DNA of 46,222 bases, from the NCBI GenBank assembly GCA_017471925.1, contig JAFURM010000002.1:1-46222 (forward strand), read 5' to 3'. The notes under the pieces are model-generated. The model was not told the DNA's origin and did no database searches. It saw nothing but the letters and a program-made list of their open reading frames with translations. Shown one piece after another: positions 7,175-16,440 of the stretch (positions within the stretch are counted from its first letter, which is position 1; every line of letters begins with the position of its first letter). The translations under genes were made by a program, and so were the position numbers. Source of the stretch: Bacteroides sp. (lineage in GTDB: Bacteria; Bacteroidota; Bacteroidia; Bacteroidales; Bacteroidaceae).

Positions 7175-7509
7175 AACAATTGATGCCCGCCCTCTTTGCC
7201 GTGGGAGCCGTGATGCTGTTGATTGGCGCGGCTGCCTACGTGACCCGTTGGGAACTCTCTCCTTATATATATACGGTAGGTGCCGCCTTGGTAGCCCTGG
7301 CCCAGGTCAATTCGCCCGTCAAGGGCTCTTCGCCTACACTGAAACGTCTGCGCCGTCAGCAAATCTTCGGTGCGCTGTTGTTGGTGCTCACCGGCGCCTT
7401 CATGATGTTCACGCATGGCAATGAGTGGATTGTCTGTCTCACCATTGCCGCCGTGCTGGAGCTTTATACCTCCATCCGCATTCCTCAGGAGGAGGCGAAG
7501 GAGGCGTGA
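7171..7509 (+). CDS. Small multi-pass membrane protein, unknown function
   Basis: A 112-residue hydrophobic protein with about four predicted membrane segments: MPALFAVGAVMLLIGAAAYV, YIYTVGAALVALAQV, QIFGALLLVLTGAFMMF and WIVCLTIAAVLELYTSI. A conserved-looking basic loop (SPTLKRLRRQQIFG) sits in the middle. It overlaps the division gene by 4 bp, so it is made from the same transcript. I recognise it as the kind of protein commonly found in Bacteroides but know of no function; the coupling to a divisome gene is the only clue. Confidence 0.8.
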   Translation: MKQLMPALFAVGAVMLLIGAAAYVTRWELSPYIYTVGAALVALAQVNSPVKGSSPTLKRLRRQQIFGALLLVLTGAFMMFTHGNEWIVCLTIAAVLELYTSIRIPQEEAKEA

Positions 7510-7557
7510 AGCCCGCAGATGCCGCAGCATCCTCTCCCTTTCTGTATGATAATCCAT

Positions 7558-7592
7558 GCTTTATGGCCTATTCTCCATGTTTGGGCCATAAG
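7558..7592. promoter_or_regulatory. Inverted repeat at the glycosidase-operon promoter
   Basis: TTATGGCC (7561-7568) and GGCCATAA (7584-7591) form a perfect 8-bp inverted repeat, extendable with one bulge to GCTTTATGGCC/GGCCATAAGC. It covers the probable -33 region and ends 8 bp before the -7 box. No T tract follows, so an operator is more likely than a terminator of the upstream gene. Confidence 0.4.
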
Positions 7593-7607
7593 CTTTCCGT
7601 ATATTTG
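7580..7607 (+). promoter_or_regulatory. Promoter of the GH28-GH2-GH106 operon
   Basis: TATATTTG at 7600-7607 is a perfect -7 box. TTTG at 7580-7583 may be the -33 element, with a rather short 16-nt spacer. The first ATG is 31 nt downstream of the -7 box. Confidence 0.6.
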
Positions 7608-7638
7608 CACCGTAGAATATTAATCTGATACCGTGCAA

Positions 7639-10281
7639 ATGACGAAAAGAACTCTCTCCTGGCAGTTCCTGCTGCTCTTTGCCTTTAGTGGCTTGATTTC
7701 CTGTGAACAGAAGACGGGCGATGAAGAACCGACCGCCCGAGTGCAGATTCCTACACGTGAGATGGTAGGTCCCCGGTGCATGCCCGACACGATTGCCCCC
7801 GTGCAAGCTCCCTTCGAGATGCCCCAATTGCAACGTCCCTGCTTCCCTGAGGCACGGGTGACGGTGCAGATGCCCGACAACGGCCTGGCGACGGCTCGCA
7901 TCCAACAGGCCATTGACGAACTGGCGGCCAAGGGCGGAGGCACGGTCTCCATTCCCCAAGGCGCCTGGACCACCGGACGCATCAGCCTGAAGAGCAATAT
8001 CAATCTGGAGATTCCCGAAGGTGCCGAACTACACTTCAGCGGAGAGGTGAAAGACTACCTGCCCGTGGTCTTCACCCGTGACGAGGGCATTGAAATCTAT
8101 TCGTTAGGTGCCTTCATCTATGCCCATGAGGCTGAGAACATCGCCGTGACGGGACGCGGACGCATCGTTGGCCCGTCAACCGACTGCGAAATATTCCAAA
8201 TCAACAAAGAGACGGCCCATAACATTGAGCAGGTCGTGGCCCAACGCCCCTTGGAGGAGCGCATATATGATGGCGTGACCAATCCGCAAGTCTTCCTCCC
8301 CAAGACCATTGCCCCCATCCGTTGCAAGAATGTCCTGATTGAGGGCGTGACCTTGGAACAGGGACTTTACTGGAACGTGGTGCCGCAATATTGTGAGAAT
8401 GTCATCGTGCGTGGCGTCACGGTGAACAGCTTCGGTCACGGGCGCACCGACGGCCTGGACATCGAGTCGAGCCGCAATGTGCTGGTAGAGTATTGCTCAT
8501 TGGACTGTCAGGACGACTGCTACACCATCAAGTCGGGGCGCGGCAGCGATGGCCTGCGTGTCAACCGTCCCACGGAGAATGTCGTGATTCGCCACAGTCT
8601 GGCCCTGCGTGGAGCGGGCGGCATCGTGTGTGGCACGGAGACGGCGGGCGGCATCAGGAACATCTATATGCACGACTGCGTCTTCCTGGGCACCGACCGT
8701 GGCTTCCGCTTCAAGTCGCGCCGCACACGTGGCGGCACCATGACGGGCATCTACGTGGAGCGTGTGCGGGCCAACTTAGTCTATGATGCCCTCTGTGTGA
8801 ATATGCTTGGCTCCACCAAGTGGATGGGCGAGCTGGCCCAACGCTATCCGGTGCGCGAAGTCACTCCCTTCACTCCGCAGTATCGCGATATCATTGTCCA
8901 TGACGTCATCGTGGAGCGTTGCCGCAAGATGGTGAGCATCGAGTCGCTGCCCGAGCGGGAGTGCAAGAACATCTTCCTGGGCAATGCCACGGTGACCTGC
9001 GAGGAGTTGGGCTTCGTGCGCGATGCCTCGGGTGTCTCCATGAAAGACCTGCTGATTCACTCCAACGACTCAACGCTGGAGATTGACAATGCCGACTATG
9101 CTTCCTTCTATGGCCTGAACAACCTGACCACCGGAAAGCCGGTGCGCATCGAGCCGGTAGGCGAGGAGAGTCGTTACCTCTGTGTGCAGGAGGTTCCCCT
9201 TACCCCCGTCCGCTACCGCTCTGTCCGTCCGGGCGAGGTGTGGTTAGACACGGAGGGAAAGCCCATACATGCCCACGCCTTCCAGATGTTCTACAAGGAC
9301 GGCACCTACTACTGGTATGGCGAGAACAAACAGGATGCCCTGCAGGGTACCAACCGCATGTTCGGCGGCTTCCGTCTCTACACCTCCACCGACTTCTATA
9401 ACTGGAAGGACGAGGGCCTGATACTGACCCCTGACGAGACCGACCCGCTTTCGCCCATTCATTTCAGTCAGAAACTGGAGCGGCCACACATTATATATAA
9501 TAAGAAGACCGGAAAGTACGTCTGTTGGGCCAAGAGTCAGGACACGGCGGGCTACTTCGTTGTGCTCACCGCCGATGACTTCCGTGGCCCCTACACCTTT
9601 GTGCGCAACCTCCGTCCGCAGGGCTATGGCGTGGGCGACTTCGATATGTACGTAGACCCGGAAACGGACAAGGCTTACGTCTGGTTTGAACGTCCCCACT
9701 GGGAGATGATTTGCTCCGACCTCACGGACGACTACACCGATGTGCTTCCCGGTGCCTATACCACTCATTGGACAGGCATGCGTCCGCCCGTCACCCGTGA
9801 GGCTCCGGCCCACTTCATCAAGGACGGCCGTTTCTTCATGTTCACCTCCGGCACCACGGGCTATACGCCCAACCCCACGCAGGCCCATAGCTTTACCGAC
9901 CCGCACGGCGACTACACCGACCTGGGCGACCCGCACCTGGGCGACCCCTATGCCCACTCGTTCAACTCACAGATATGTTGTGTCATCAAGGTGCCTGGAA
10001 AGAAAGAACTCTACGTGGCCTTGGCCGACCGCTGGTTGCCCCAGGTGACGAACACCGACCTCCCGATGCGCGAGGCCGCTTCCAAGGTGAAGTCCTATGC
10101 CAACCACCAGCCCAACCCCAAGGACTTCTCCGTACCTCAAGTAAAGAACCGGCAATATACGCTGGTAGGTCCCACCCATGATGTCTACAATGCCACCTAC
10201 GTCTTCCTGCCCGTCGTCTTCAAGGACGGCGTGCCCACCATCGAGTGGCGTGACGAATGGCGGCTGGAAGAGTATGAGTAG
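7639..10281 (+). CDS. Two-domain glycoside hydrolase: GH28 polygalacturonase-like + GH43-like
   Basis: An 880-residue lipoprotein (lipobox LISC, Cys22) joining two glycosidase domains. The N-terminal half (about 70-500) is a right-handed beta-helix of the GH28 pectinase type. It keeps the three catalytic aspartates, one in RTDGLDIE (Asp271) and two in QDDCYTIKSG (Asp292, Asp293), plus FRFKS, the equivalent of the family's RIK motif. The C-terminal half (about 530-880) looks like a five-bladed GH43-type propeller: AHAFQMFYKDGTYYWYGENK at its start, GDFDMYVD for the modulating Asp, and REAPAHF carrying the probable acid Glu. GH28 enzymes cleave galacturonic acid or related linkages in pectin; GH43 enzymes remove arabinose, xylose or galactose. 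The start is ATG 7639; a GTG 6 bases earlier is less likely. First gene of a three-gene operon. Confidence 0.85.
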   Translation: MTKRTLSWQFLLLFAFSGLISCEQKTGDEEPTARVQIPTREMVGPRCMPDTIAPVQAPFEMPQLQRPCFPEARVTVQMPDNGLATARIQQAIDELAAKGGGTVSIPQGAWTTGRISLKSNINLEIPEGAELHFSGEVKDYLPVVFTRDEGIEIYSLGAFIYAHEAENIAVTGRGRIVGPSTDCEIFQINKETAHNIEQVVAQRPLEERIYDGVTNPQVFLPKTIAPIRCKNVLIEGVTLEQGLYWNVVPQYCENVIVRGVTVNSFGHGRTDGLDIESSRNVLVEYCSLDCQDDCYTIKSGRGSDGLRVNRPTENVVIRHSLALRGAGGIVCGTETAGGIRNIYMHDCVFLGTDRGFRFKSRRTRGGTMTGIYVERVRANLVYDALCVNMLGSTKWMGELAQRYPVREVTPFTPQYRDIIVHDVIVERCRKMVSIESLPERECKNIFLGNATVTCEELGFVRDASGVSMKDLLIHSNDSTLEIDNADYASFYGLNNLTTGKPVRIEPVGEESRYLCVQEVPLTPVRYRSVRPGEVWLDTEGKPIHAHAFQMFYKDGTYYWYGENKQDALQGTNRMFGGFRLYTSTDFYNWKDEGLILTPDETDPLSPIHFSQKLERPHIIYNKKTGKYVCWAKSQDTAGYFVVLTADDFRGPYTFVRNLRPQGYGVGDFDMYVDPETDKAYVWFERPHWEMICSDLTDDYTDVLPGAYTTHWTGMRPPVTREAPAHFIKDGRFFMFTSGTTGYTPNPTQAHSFTDPHGDYTDLGDPHLGDPYAHSFNSQICCVIKVPGKKELYVALADRWLPQVTNTDLPMREAASKVKSYANHQPNPKDFSVPQVKNRQYTLVGPTHDVYNATYVFLPVVFKDGVPTIEWRDEWRLEEYE

Positions 10282-10306
10282 AGCATTGAAAGAAGAAACA
10301 CCGATT

Positions 10307-12802
10307 ATGCATATGAAGAAAACCTTATTTTTCCTTTTGGCCGTTTTGCTGCCACTGTGCGCCGATGCACAATATCAGGATGTGAAAGAAGAAAAGAGAA
10401 CGGGCAACCGTCCCCTCTCTGAGTTTGCCGAGGTGCAGCGCACGCTGTTCAACTTCGGCTGGAAATTCCGCATGGTGACTCCCGAGAACAGAGGGACGGA
10501 CTTTGCCGCGCCTACGCTGGACGATTCGGACTGGCGCATACTGGACTTGCCTCACGATTTCCAGTGGGAACAGCCTTGGGACGAGCAGGGTGGTGGCGCA
10601 CGCGGCTTCAAGCCGATGTGTGAAGGGTGGTACCGCAAGACCTTTGTGGCCGATGAGGCTTGGGAGGGCTTGCAAGTGAAGCTGGATATTGGCGGCATCA
10701 TCTACTTGGGCGATGTCTATCTGAACGGCGAGAAGATAGCCTCCACCGAATATGGTTACGTAGGGATGGAGGTCGACCTGACCTCCCGCCTGAAGTGGGG
10801 CGAGGCGAACACCGTGGCCGTCTATGCCTCCACCGGTCCGAAGAAAGGCTCTCGATGGTACACGGGCGGAGGCTTGTTCCGTGATGTCTACCTGCAACTG
10901 ATGAACCCCACGCACATTGCCCGTCATGGGGTCTATATCACCACGCCCGAAGTATCGGCCGAAAAGGCCACCGTGCAGGTACAGGTGGAGGTGAGCGGCT
11001 GGCAGAAGCGGAAGAATGTACGCCTTCGCACCCGCCTGCTCGATGCAGATGGGAATGCCGTAGGGAGTGCTGAGGCCGGAATGCCCCGGCATACCAAACA
11101 GAGCACGACAGAAGTGAAGCTCCCCCTCCTCACCCTGAAGCAACCCCACCTGTGGAGTACAGATACACCTTATTTATATAATGCAGATGTCATCGTGGAA
11201 GCCGACGGCATGGTGGTAGACAGTCTGCGCGAAACGTTCGGCATCAGGTGGATGGAGTTCTCGCCCGAGTTTGGCTTCAGGCTGAACGGCCAGAAGATAT
11301 TCCTCCAGGGTAACTCGGGCCATCACGATATGGGCGCATTGGGAGCGGCCGCCTTCGATACCGGCATTGAGCGCATGATGCGGCGGCTGAAGGCCTTCGG
11401 ATACAACACCATCCGCTGTTCGCATAACCCTTATAGTGATAGCTTCGCCCGCATCGCCGACCGCGTGGGAATGCTCGTTGTGGATGAACTGACCGACAAA
11501 TGGAGCGATCGGGACTACTGGGGAGGCCGCCAGCCCTTTACGCACATCTGGCCGGAGCTGCTCACCGAGTGGGTCAAGCGCGACCGCAACCGTCCCAGCA
11601 TCATCCTTTGGAGCCTCGGCAACGAACTGCAGATACGCAACGACTGGGCCGGACTGCCCGGCATGAACGACTGGGGCGTGACCACCTATCGCGTGCTCGA
11701 TCAGGTGGTGAAGCGCTGGGACAACACCCGAAAGACCACCGTGGCCATGTTTCCGGCCCGTGCCGGATATATTGCCAAGAGAGATAGCGACTTCAACAGC
11801 TACCTGGTGCCGCCCGAACTGGCCTGTGTCACGGAGGTGGCCTCGTTCAATTATCAGTCGGACAAGTATGCCGCCTACGTGGCTCATGCCCCCCATCTCA
11901 TCGTCTTCCAGAGCGAGGCGGAGACCTCTGCCATGCTTGCACCCTTCTACAACATGAACCACGAGACCATGGTAGGTATGGCCTATTGGGGAGCTATTGA
12001 GTATTGGGGCGAATCGAATGCATGGCCCAAGAAAGGGTGGAACTACTCTTTCTTCAACCACACCCTGCGTCCCTATCCGCAGGCCTGGCTTGTCAGGAGT
12101 GCCTTCATACCTGACGAACCGTTGGTGCGCATCGGAGTAATTGATGCCGGTGGAGGCGAGAGTGTCAGCTGGAACGATGTCATTGTGGGACGTCCCTCCA
12201 TCCTTGACCATTGGAATTTCGCTGCGGGAAGTCAGCAGAACGTCGTGACCTATACCAACGCCCACAGTGTGGAACTGTTCGTCAACGGCAAGAGTCTTGG
12301 CACCCGGCTCAACGATGCCACACAGGGAGAGCACCGCAATGTCATCCTGTGGAACAACGTAGCCTATCCTGGTGCCGGAGAGATTGTGGCCGTGGCCCGC
12401 GATGCCGAGGGGCGTGAAGTGACACGCCATTCCATCAGAACGGCAGGAAAAGCGACACGTCTCACCATAGAACCGGAGACTGCCGGATGGACGGCCGATG
12501 GCATGAGCCTGCTCTATATGGACGTGACCGCCACCGACCGCCGTGGCTCTGTGGACCCCACCTATACCGATTCGCTGACCGTCTCGGTGGAGGGAGCCGC
12601 CACCCTGCTGGCTCTTGACAACGGCGACCACTACACGTCCGACCTCTTCCATGGCATCCACTGCAAACCGATGAAGAACGGACGGATGCAAATCATCCTG
12701 CGCAGCAAGCGTGAGGCCGGACCCGTGAAGGTCACCGTCTCGGCAGGGAAGCTGAAACGCACGTTCAAGGTGCAGACGCAGGAAAAGACAGCAGGGAAGT
12801 GA
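10307..12802 (+). CDS. GH2 family glycoside hydrolase (beta-galactosidase/glucuronidase type)
   Basis: An exported retaining glycosidase of 831 residues. Starts at 10307 and 10313 (MHMKK) both give the signal peptide KKTLFFLLAVLLPLCADAQ; the frame extends further upstream only inside the previous gene. Domain order is the GH2 standard: N-terminal jelly-roll sugar-binding domain (GWYRKTFV, GSRWYTGGGLFRDVYL), Ig-like domain, TIM barrel (LQGNSGHHDMGALGAA, NTIRCSHNPY), then further beta domains of the kind found after the barrel in Bacteroidetes GH2 enzymes. The acid/base is Glu440 in SLGNE; the probable nucleophile is Glu537 in FQSEAETS. Actual sugar (galactose, glucuronic acid or other) cannot be read from the sequence. 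It follows the GH28/GH43 gene by 25 bp. Confidence 0.92.
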   Translation: MHMKKTLFFLLAVLLPLCADAQYQDVKEEKRTGNRPLSEFAEVQRTLFNFGWKFRMVTPENRGTDFAAPTLDDSDWRILDLPHDFQWEQPWDEQGGGARGFKPMCEGWYRKTFVADEAWEGLQVKLDIGGIIYLGDVYLNGEKIASTEYGYVGMEVDLTSRLKWGEANTVAVYASTGPKKGSRWYTGGGLFRDVYLQLMNPTHIARHGVYITTPEVSAEKATVQVQVEVSGWQKRKNVRLRTRLLDADGNAVGSAEAGMPRHTKQSTTEVKLPLLTLKQPHLWSTDTPYLYNADVIVEADGMVVDSLRETFGIRWMEFSPEFGFRLNGQKIFLQGNSGHHDMGALGAAAFDTGIERMMRRLKAFGYNTIRCSHNPYSDSFARIADRVGMLVVDELTDKWSDRDYWGGRQPFTHIWPELLTEWVKRDRNRPSIILWSLGNELQIRNDWAGLPGMNDWGVTTYRVLDQVVKRWDNTRKTTVAMFPARAGYIAKRDSDFNSYLVPPELACVTEVASFNYQSDKYAAYVAHAPHLIVFQSEAETSAMLAPFYNMNHETMVGMAYWGAIEYWGESNAWPKKGWNYSFFNHTLRPYPQAWLVRSAFIPDEPLVRIGVIDAGGGESVSWNDVIVGRPSILDHWNFAAGSQQNVVTYTNAHSVELFVNGKSLGTRLNDATQGEHRNVILWNNVAYPGAGEIVAVARDAEGREVTRHSIRTAGKATRLTIEPETAGWTADGMSLLYMDVTATDRRGSVDPTYTDSLTVSVEGAATLLALDNGDHYTSDLFHGIHCKPMKNGRMQIILRSKREAGPVKVTVSAGKLKRTFKVQTQEKTAGK

Positions 12803-12862
12803 ACCATCAGATACGGACAGATTAATCTACAGGTACGCACGGACTAATGACAGAACCAATCT

Positions 12863-15800
12863 ATGCATACATTTAAGAACGTTTGCTTGGCCCTCGGATG
12901 GGGTGCCGTGCTGGGAGCCTGCACCTCTGCGGGCAGTCCCTATTCCATTGCAGACATCTATCAGGAATTTCAGTCGGTTCCCGACTCCACGCGTACCAAG
13001 GTGTGGTGGTTTCATGGCGAGACCGAGACTACTCGTGAGGGCATCACCGCCGACCTTGAAGCCTTCTGCGAAGCCGGCGTGGGCGGCGTGGTGTACTATG
13101 ACCAGATACACGGTTCCGGTGAGGGAGCTTGTGCCATCTTCTCGCCCGAGTGGTGGGAGGCCCTGAAGTTTTCAGCCGCCGAGGCCAGACGCTTGGGGCT
13201 GAGCTTCGAGATAAACCTCTCCAACGGTTTTGTAGCCGGCGGACCGTGGATTACGAAGGAGATGAGCATGAAGCGCCTTTGCCACAGCCAGGTGGTCGTA
13301 GAGGCCGGTGCCACCTATGATGACGTGCTGCCCCCGCCGTCGGCCGATGAGTTCTGGGACGTCAGGACGCTGGCCTTCCCCGTGCCCGATGCTGTGGAGT
13401 GGGGGGAGAAGCGGCTGATAGAGCGGACCGTAAAGTATGACGCTCCCACCAAGCTGACCTATGACCTGGGTCGTCCGTTCACGGCCCGTTCGCTCACCTA
13501 TAGCGAAGCGTGCAACTCCAAGCATCCCACGGCGGCCATGAACTGGCCCGGTCCGCCGGCCGACCATTTCTATGGTGACGGCTATCTGGAACTGCCGCCC
13601 ATCGGCTCCCTGGAGGCTTCGGAGGACGGCAAGACGTGGCGCGTGGTGCGCACCATCCCTACGCTCTACAAGATTCATCATCGCGTGAAGACCATCTCTT
13701 TCCCGGCGGTCACCGCCCGTTACTTCCGCCTGAACCTGCACGGTTGGAACCGTCCCGACGGCCAACGGCCACGCACGCTGGAGCTGCGCCGGGCCACCCT
13801 CTCGTCCCAAGCCATGACCGACGAGTGGGAGAATAAGGCCGGCGTGAACAGTGAATATGTGACGGACAATCTTACCCCGTCCTATGCCTCCCGTGAAGTC
13901 ATCGACCCGTCGAAGGTCATTGACCTGAGCGACCTCATGCAGGCAGACGGCAGGCTGCGCTGGTGTGCGCCCGACGGCGAAGGTCGGTGGGTGATTCTCC
14001 GCGTGGCCCAGACCTCCACGCGCGGACATACCAAGCATGGCCGCCCCGGACAGATGGGCCTGGAGTGCGACAAGATGTCCCGAGAGGCGGCACGCCTGCA
14101 GTGGAACAACTTCGCCCAAGTCATCCTGGACACCCTGGACCGTTACGGGTTGAAGCCCACCGGTGTGGTGATGGACAGTCATGAAATGGGCAGCCACAAC
14201 TGGACGCACGGATACGAGCGCGAGTTCGAAGCTATGCAGGGCTATGACCTCACGCCTTACCTGCCCGCCCTGTTAGGGTATGTCGTAGGCTCCAAGGAGC
14301 AGAGCGAAGAGGTGCTCTTCCATCATCGTCAGACCATCGCCCACTTGGTGAACCATCGTTACTTTGCCGCGCTGGACACGCTGGCCATGGAGGCAGGCGT
14401 CACCCTGACCGCACAGGCCACCGGCAACGGGCAGAGCATGACCTCGGACAACATAGCCGCCAAGGGCAGCGTGCGCCGTCCGCAGGGCGAGTTCTGGGGC
14501 AAGCATGCCGATGCCAGCTATGACATCAAGGAGGCAGCTTCGGCAGCCCATGTCTATGGCAAGCCCATCGCTTCGGCCGAAGCCTATACCGACGTGAAGT
14601 ACAGCCAGACTTTGGCCTACTTCAAGCGTCTGGCCGACTATGCCTACGCCTACCAACTGAACGAGTTTGTCGTCTGTGCCAGTGCCTACCAGCCTTGGAC
14701 GGACCGCAGGCCGGGCAATACGGCCCATCGGCGCGAATATTGCCTGAACCGCAACAACACCATGTGGCCCATGAGCCGTGGCTTCTGGGACTACCAGTCG
14801 CGTTGCGCCTACCTGATGCGCCAGGGACGACCGGTGGCTGACCTCTGCATCTACCTGGGCAGTGAGGTGTCCAACAAGTTGCTCTCCTACCGCCTGCCCG
14901 AGATACCCGAGGGGTATGATTGGGACGTATGCACCGATGATGCCCTGCTGCATCTCTTCTCGGCCGAAGAGGGACGGCTGAAAGCCCGCTGTGGCACGAG
15001 CTGGCAGGTGCTGGTGGTGGAACGCCTGGCCCGCCTCACGCCCGAGGCTGAGGAAAAGGTGGAACAGCTCAAACGTCAGGGCGTGAAGGTGTATGATGCC
15101 CGTAAGGAGGGAGACTATGGCCTGCAGGCGTTCCTGACGCAGGCCGGAGTGGCTCCCGACGCCGCCTTCCGCAGTGCCAACCGTCCGGACGACCGTCTCT
15201 TCTTTGCCCATCGCCGCCTGAACGATGCCGAGCTTTACTTCTTTGACAACCACAGCCCGAAGTCCTATGTGGGCGAGGTGACCTTGCGCGGTTCCAAGGG
15301 ACTGACGGCCGAGTACTGGAATCCCGATACCGGCCTGCGCTACGCCCTGCGGAGCAAGGCTGCAGCGAATGGAGACCTGACGGTGCACCTGGCACTCGAT
15401 GCCCGCGAGGCAGGCTTTGTCGTGTTGCGCAGCCCCGGTGCGATGAGTGCTCCCGCCTTGAAACGCACCTGGGGAGACGAGACAATGGAGAGGCCCATGA
15501 ACGACGAGTGGACCGTCTACTTCCTGCTGCCCAAGACCTTGAAGTGCATACAGATGCCGGTGCTCACCTCCTGGACCAACCTTGAAGACGAAGAGCTGAA
15601 GCATCACTCCGGTACGGCCATCTACAACCGTGCCTTCAAGGCCCCAAGGCTATTCGACGGCAAGCGGGCCTATCTGCATGTAGACGGCCTCGAAGGAGCT
15701 TCCAGCGTGTGGGTGAGCGGGCGTTTCGTCGGCTATTTGTGGTGTGCACCGTGGGAGGTGGACATCACCGACTACCTTAAGCCCGATTACAATGAAGTCT

Positions 15801-15958
15801 GCATTGAAGTGGCCAATCAGCTGACCAACCGCATGATAGGAGACCTGTCGCTGCCCGAGGCCGAGCGTACCACCTGGGCCACTACGCCCATCGTGACTCC
15901 TGCCGACACCTTGCTGCCGGCCGGTATTACCGGTGGTGTCTCCCTGCTGATAAGGTAA
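12863..15958 (+). CDS. GH106 family alpha-L-rhamnosidase, lipoprotein
   Basis: A 1031-residue enzyme with lipobox LGAC near residue 20, so probably anchored in the envelope. The opening KVWWFHGETETTREGITADLEAF and AGVGGVVYYDQIH are typical of GH106 barrels, as are EINLSNGFVAGGPWI and the catalytic-region signature MDSHEMGSHNWTHGYEREF, which carries acidic residues used by this calcium-dependent, inverting family. A C-terminal sugar-binding-like beta-sandwich (AIYNRAFKAP, YLHVDGLEGASSVWVSG, GYLWCAPWEVDITDYL) ends the protein. GH106 enzymes remove terminal rhamnose, notably from rhamnogalacturonan-type pectins. It starts 60 bp after the GH2 gene and is the last gene of the operon. The function fits its pectinase neighbours well; linkage specificity is not inferred. 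Confidence 0.9.
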   Translation: MHTFKNVCLALGWGAVLGACTSAGSPYSIADIYQEFQSVPDSTRTKVWWFHGETETTREGITADLEAFCEAGVGGVVYYDQIHGSGEGACAIFSPEWWEALKFSAAEARRLGLSFEINLSNGFVAGGPWITKEMSMKRLCHSQVVVEAGATYDDVLPPPSADEFWDVRTLAFPVPDAVEWGEKRLIERTVKYDAPTKLTYDLGRPFTARSLTYSEACNSKHPTAAMNWPGPPADHFYGDGYLELPPIGSLEASEDGKTWRVVRTIPTLYKIHHRVKTISFPAVTARYFRLNLHGWNRPDGQRPRTLELRRATLSSQAMTDEWENKAGVNSEYVTDNLTPSYASREVIDPSKVIDLSDLMQADGRLRWCAPDGEGRWVILRVAQTSTRGHTKHGRPGQMGLECDKMSREAARLQWNNFAQVILDTLDRYGLKPTGVVMDSHEMGSHNWTHGYEREFEAMQGYDLTPYLPALLGYVVGSKEQSEEVLFHHRQTIAHLVNHRYFAALDTLAMEAGVTLTAQATGNGQSMTSDNIAAKGSVRRPQGEFWGKHADASYDIKEAASAAHVYGKPIASAEAYTDVKYSQTLAYFKRLADYAYAYQLNEFVVCASAYQPWTDRRPGNTAHRREYCLNRNNTMWPMSRGFWDYQSRCAYLMRQGRPVADLCIYLGSEVSNKLLSYRLPEIPEGYDWDVCTDDALLHLFSAEEGRLKARCGTSWQVLVVERLARLTPEAEEKVEQLKRQGVKVYDARKEGDYGLQAFLTQAGVAPDAAFRSANRPDDRLFFAHRRLNDAELYFFDNHSPKSYVGEVTLRGSKGLTAEYWNPDTGLRYALRSKAAANGDLTVHLALDAREAGFVVLRSPGAMSAPALKRTWGDETMERPMNDEWTVYFLLPKTLKCIQMPVLTSWTNLEDEELKHHSGTAIYNRAFKAPRLFDGKRAYLHVDGLEGASSVWVSGRFVGYLWCAPWEVDITDYLKPDYNEVCIEVANQLTNRMIGDLSLPEAERTTWATTPIVTPADTLLPAGITGGVSLLIR

Positions 15959-15996
15959 GCGGGGCTTGCGGCTGAAGCTACGAAGCTCGGGTTATG

Positions 15997-16114
15997 GCAT
16001 GTGGCCCAACGCCTCTATAACGCATGGTTCATCATCTCTATAGTGCATGGCCCAACGCCTCTATAACGTGATTCCCATCGCGTCTATGGTGCGTTGGGCT
16101 TCGTCTGCTATGGT
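15997..16114. repeat. Tandem array of degenerate 23-nt units, copy 1
   Basis: Five consecutive units of 25, 23, 23, 23 and 24 nt share the form GCATGGCCCAACG followed by CTCTATAAC. Units begin at 15997, 16022, 16045, 16068 and 16091. The same unit family recurs at 30061-30183. It lies in the spacer after the GH106 gene. Any open frame through it is probably accidental. Confidence 0.75.
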
Positions 16115-16206
16115 GCTTTCCCGCTTCCCTTGTCGTTGGGAAAACTGCCTCCTGTTCTTCCCGATACCCCCGTCAGAAGGGCTTCTGGGGCACATTCGTA
16201 GGGCGT

Positions 16207-16291
16207 TTGGACGAGACATGTTTCGTCCGTGGACCACACATGTATGGACGACGGACGACACATGTCTCGTCCACGCACCACACGTGTATGG
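16207..16291. repeat. 85-bp ACATGT-rich intergenic element, copy B
   Basis: Gap-free counterpart of 632-716. It holds a perfect 12-bp inverted repeat, GGACGAGACATG (16209-16220) and CATGTCTCGTCC (16261-16272), so it could form a long hairpin. Within the 482-base gene-free spacer 15959-16440 it follows the 23-nt array; the rest (16115-16206 and 16292-16423) shows no feature I can name. Confidence 0.75.
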
Positions 16292-16423
16292 ACGAAAGGC
16301 GGAAAAGGTGGGGCTTCCCGGCCCTCCCTCCAGGCACCGGAATCCCCTCGTCAGGCATCTTCGGAACAAACATTATTTCGCTAAAAACTGTTGATAGGGT
16401 AGTGACCGATGGAATAAAAGGAG

Positions 16424-16431
16424 TATATTTG
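16424..16431 (+). promoter_or_regulatory. -7 box upstream of 16441 gene
   Basis: TATATTTG is a perfect TAnnTTTG. It ends only 9 nt before the first ATG at 16441, so a transcript starting here would have almost no leader unless translation begins at the ATG-ATG pair at 16468. Confidence 0.55.
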
Positions 16432-16440
16432 CAACCGATT

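Noticed and set aside
12803-12862. Degenerate CACGGA-like sequence between GH2 and GH106 (around 12833)
   Set aside because: Only a short CGCACGGACTAAT match and no paired arm; too weak to call a family member.
10325-15607. Long minus-strand frames opposite the GH2 and GH106 genes
   Set aside because: Antisense shadows of GC-rich coding DNA; the plus-strand frames carry full family motifs.
15997-16183. Possible CRISPR array in the spacer after GH106
   Set aside because: Units are directly adjacent with no unique spacers, are degenerate, and no cas genes are nearby.
16047-16394. Open frames through the repeat region
   Set aside because: They run through the 23-nt array and the 85-bp element, have no family resemblance and no start signals; open by composition.
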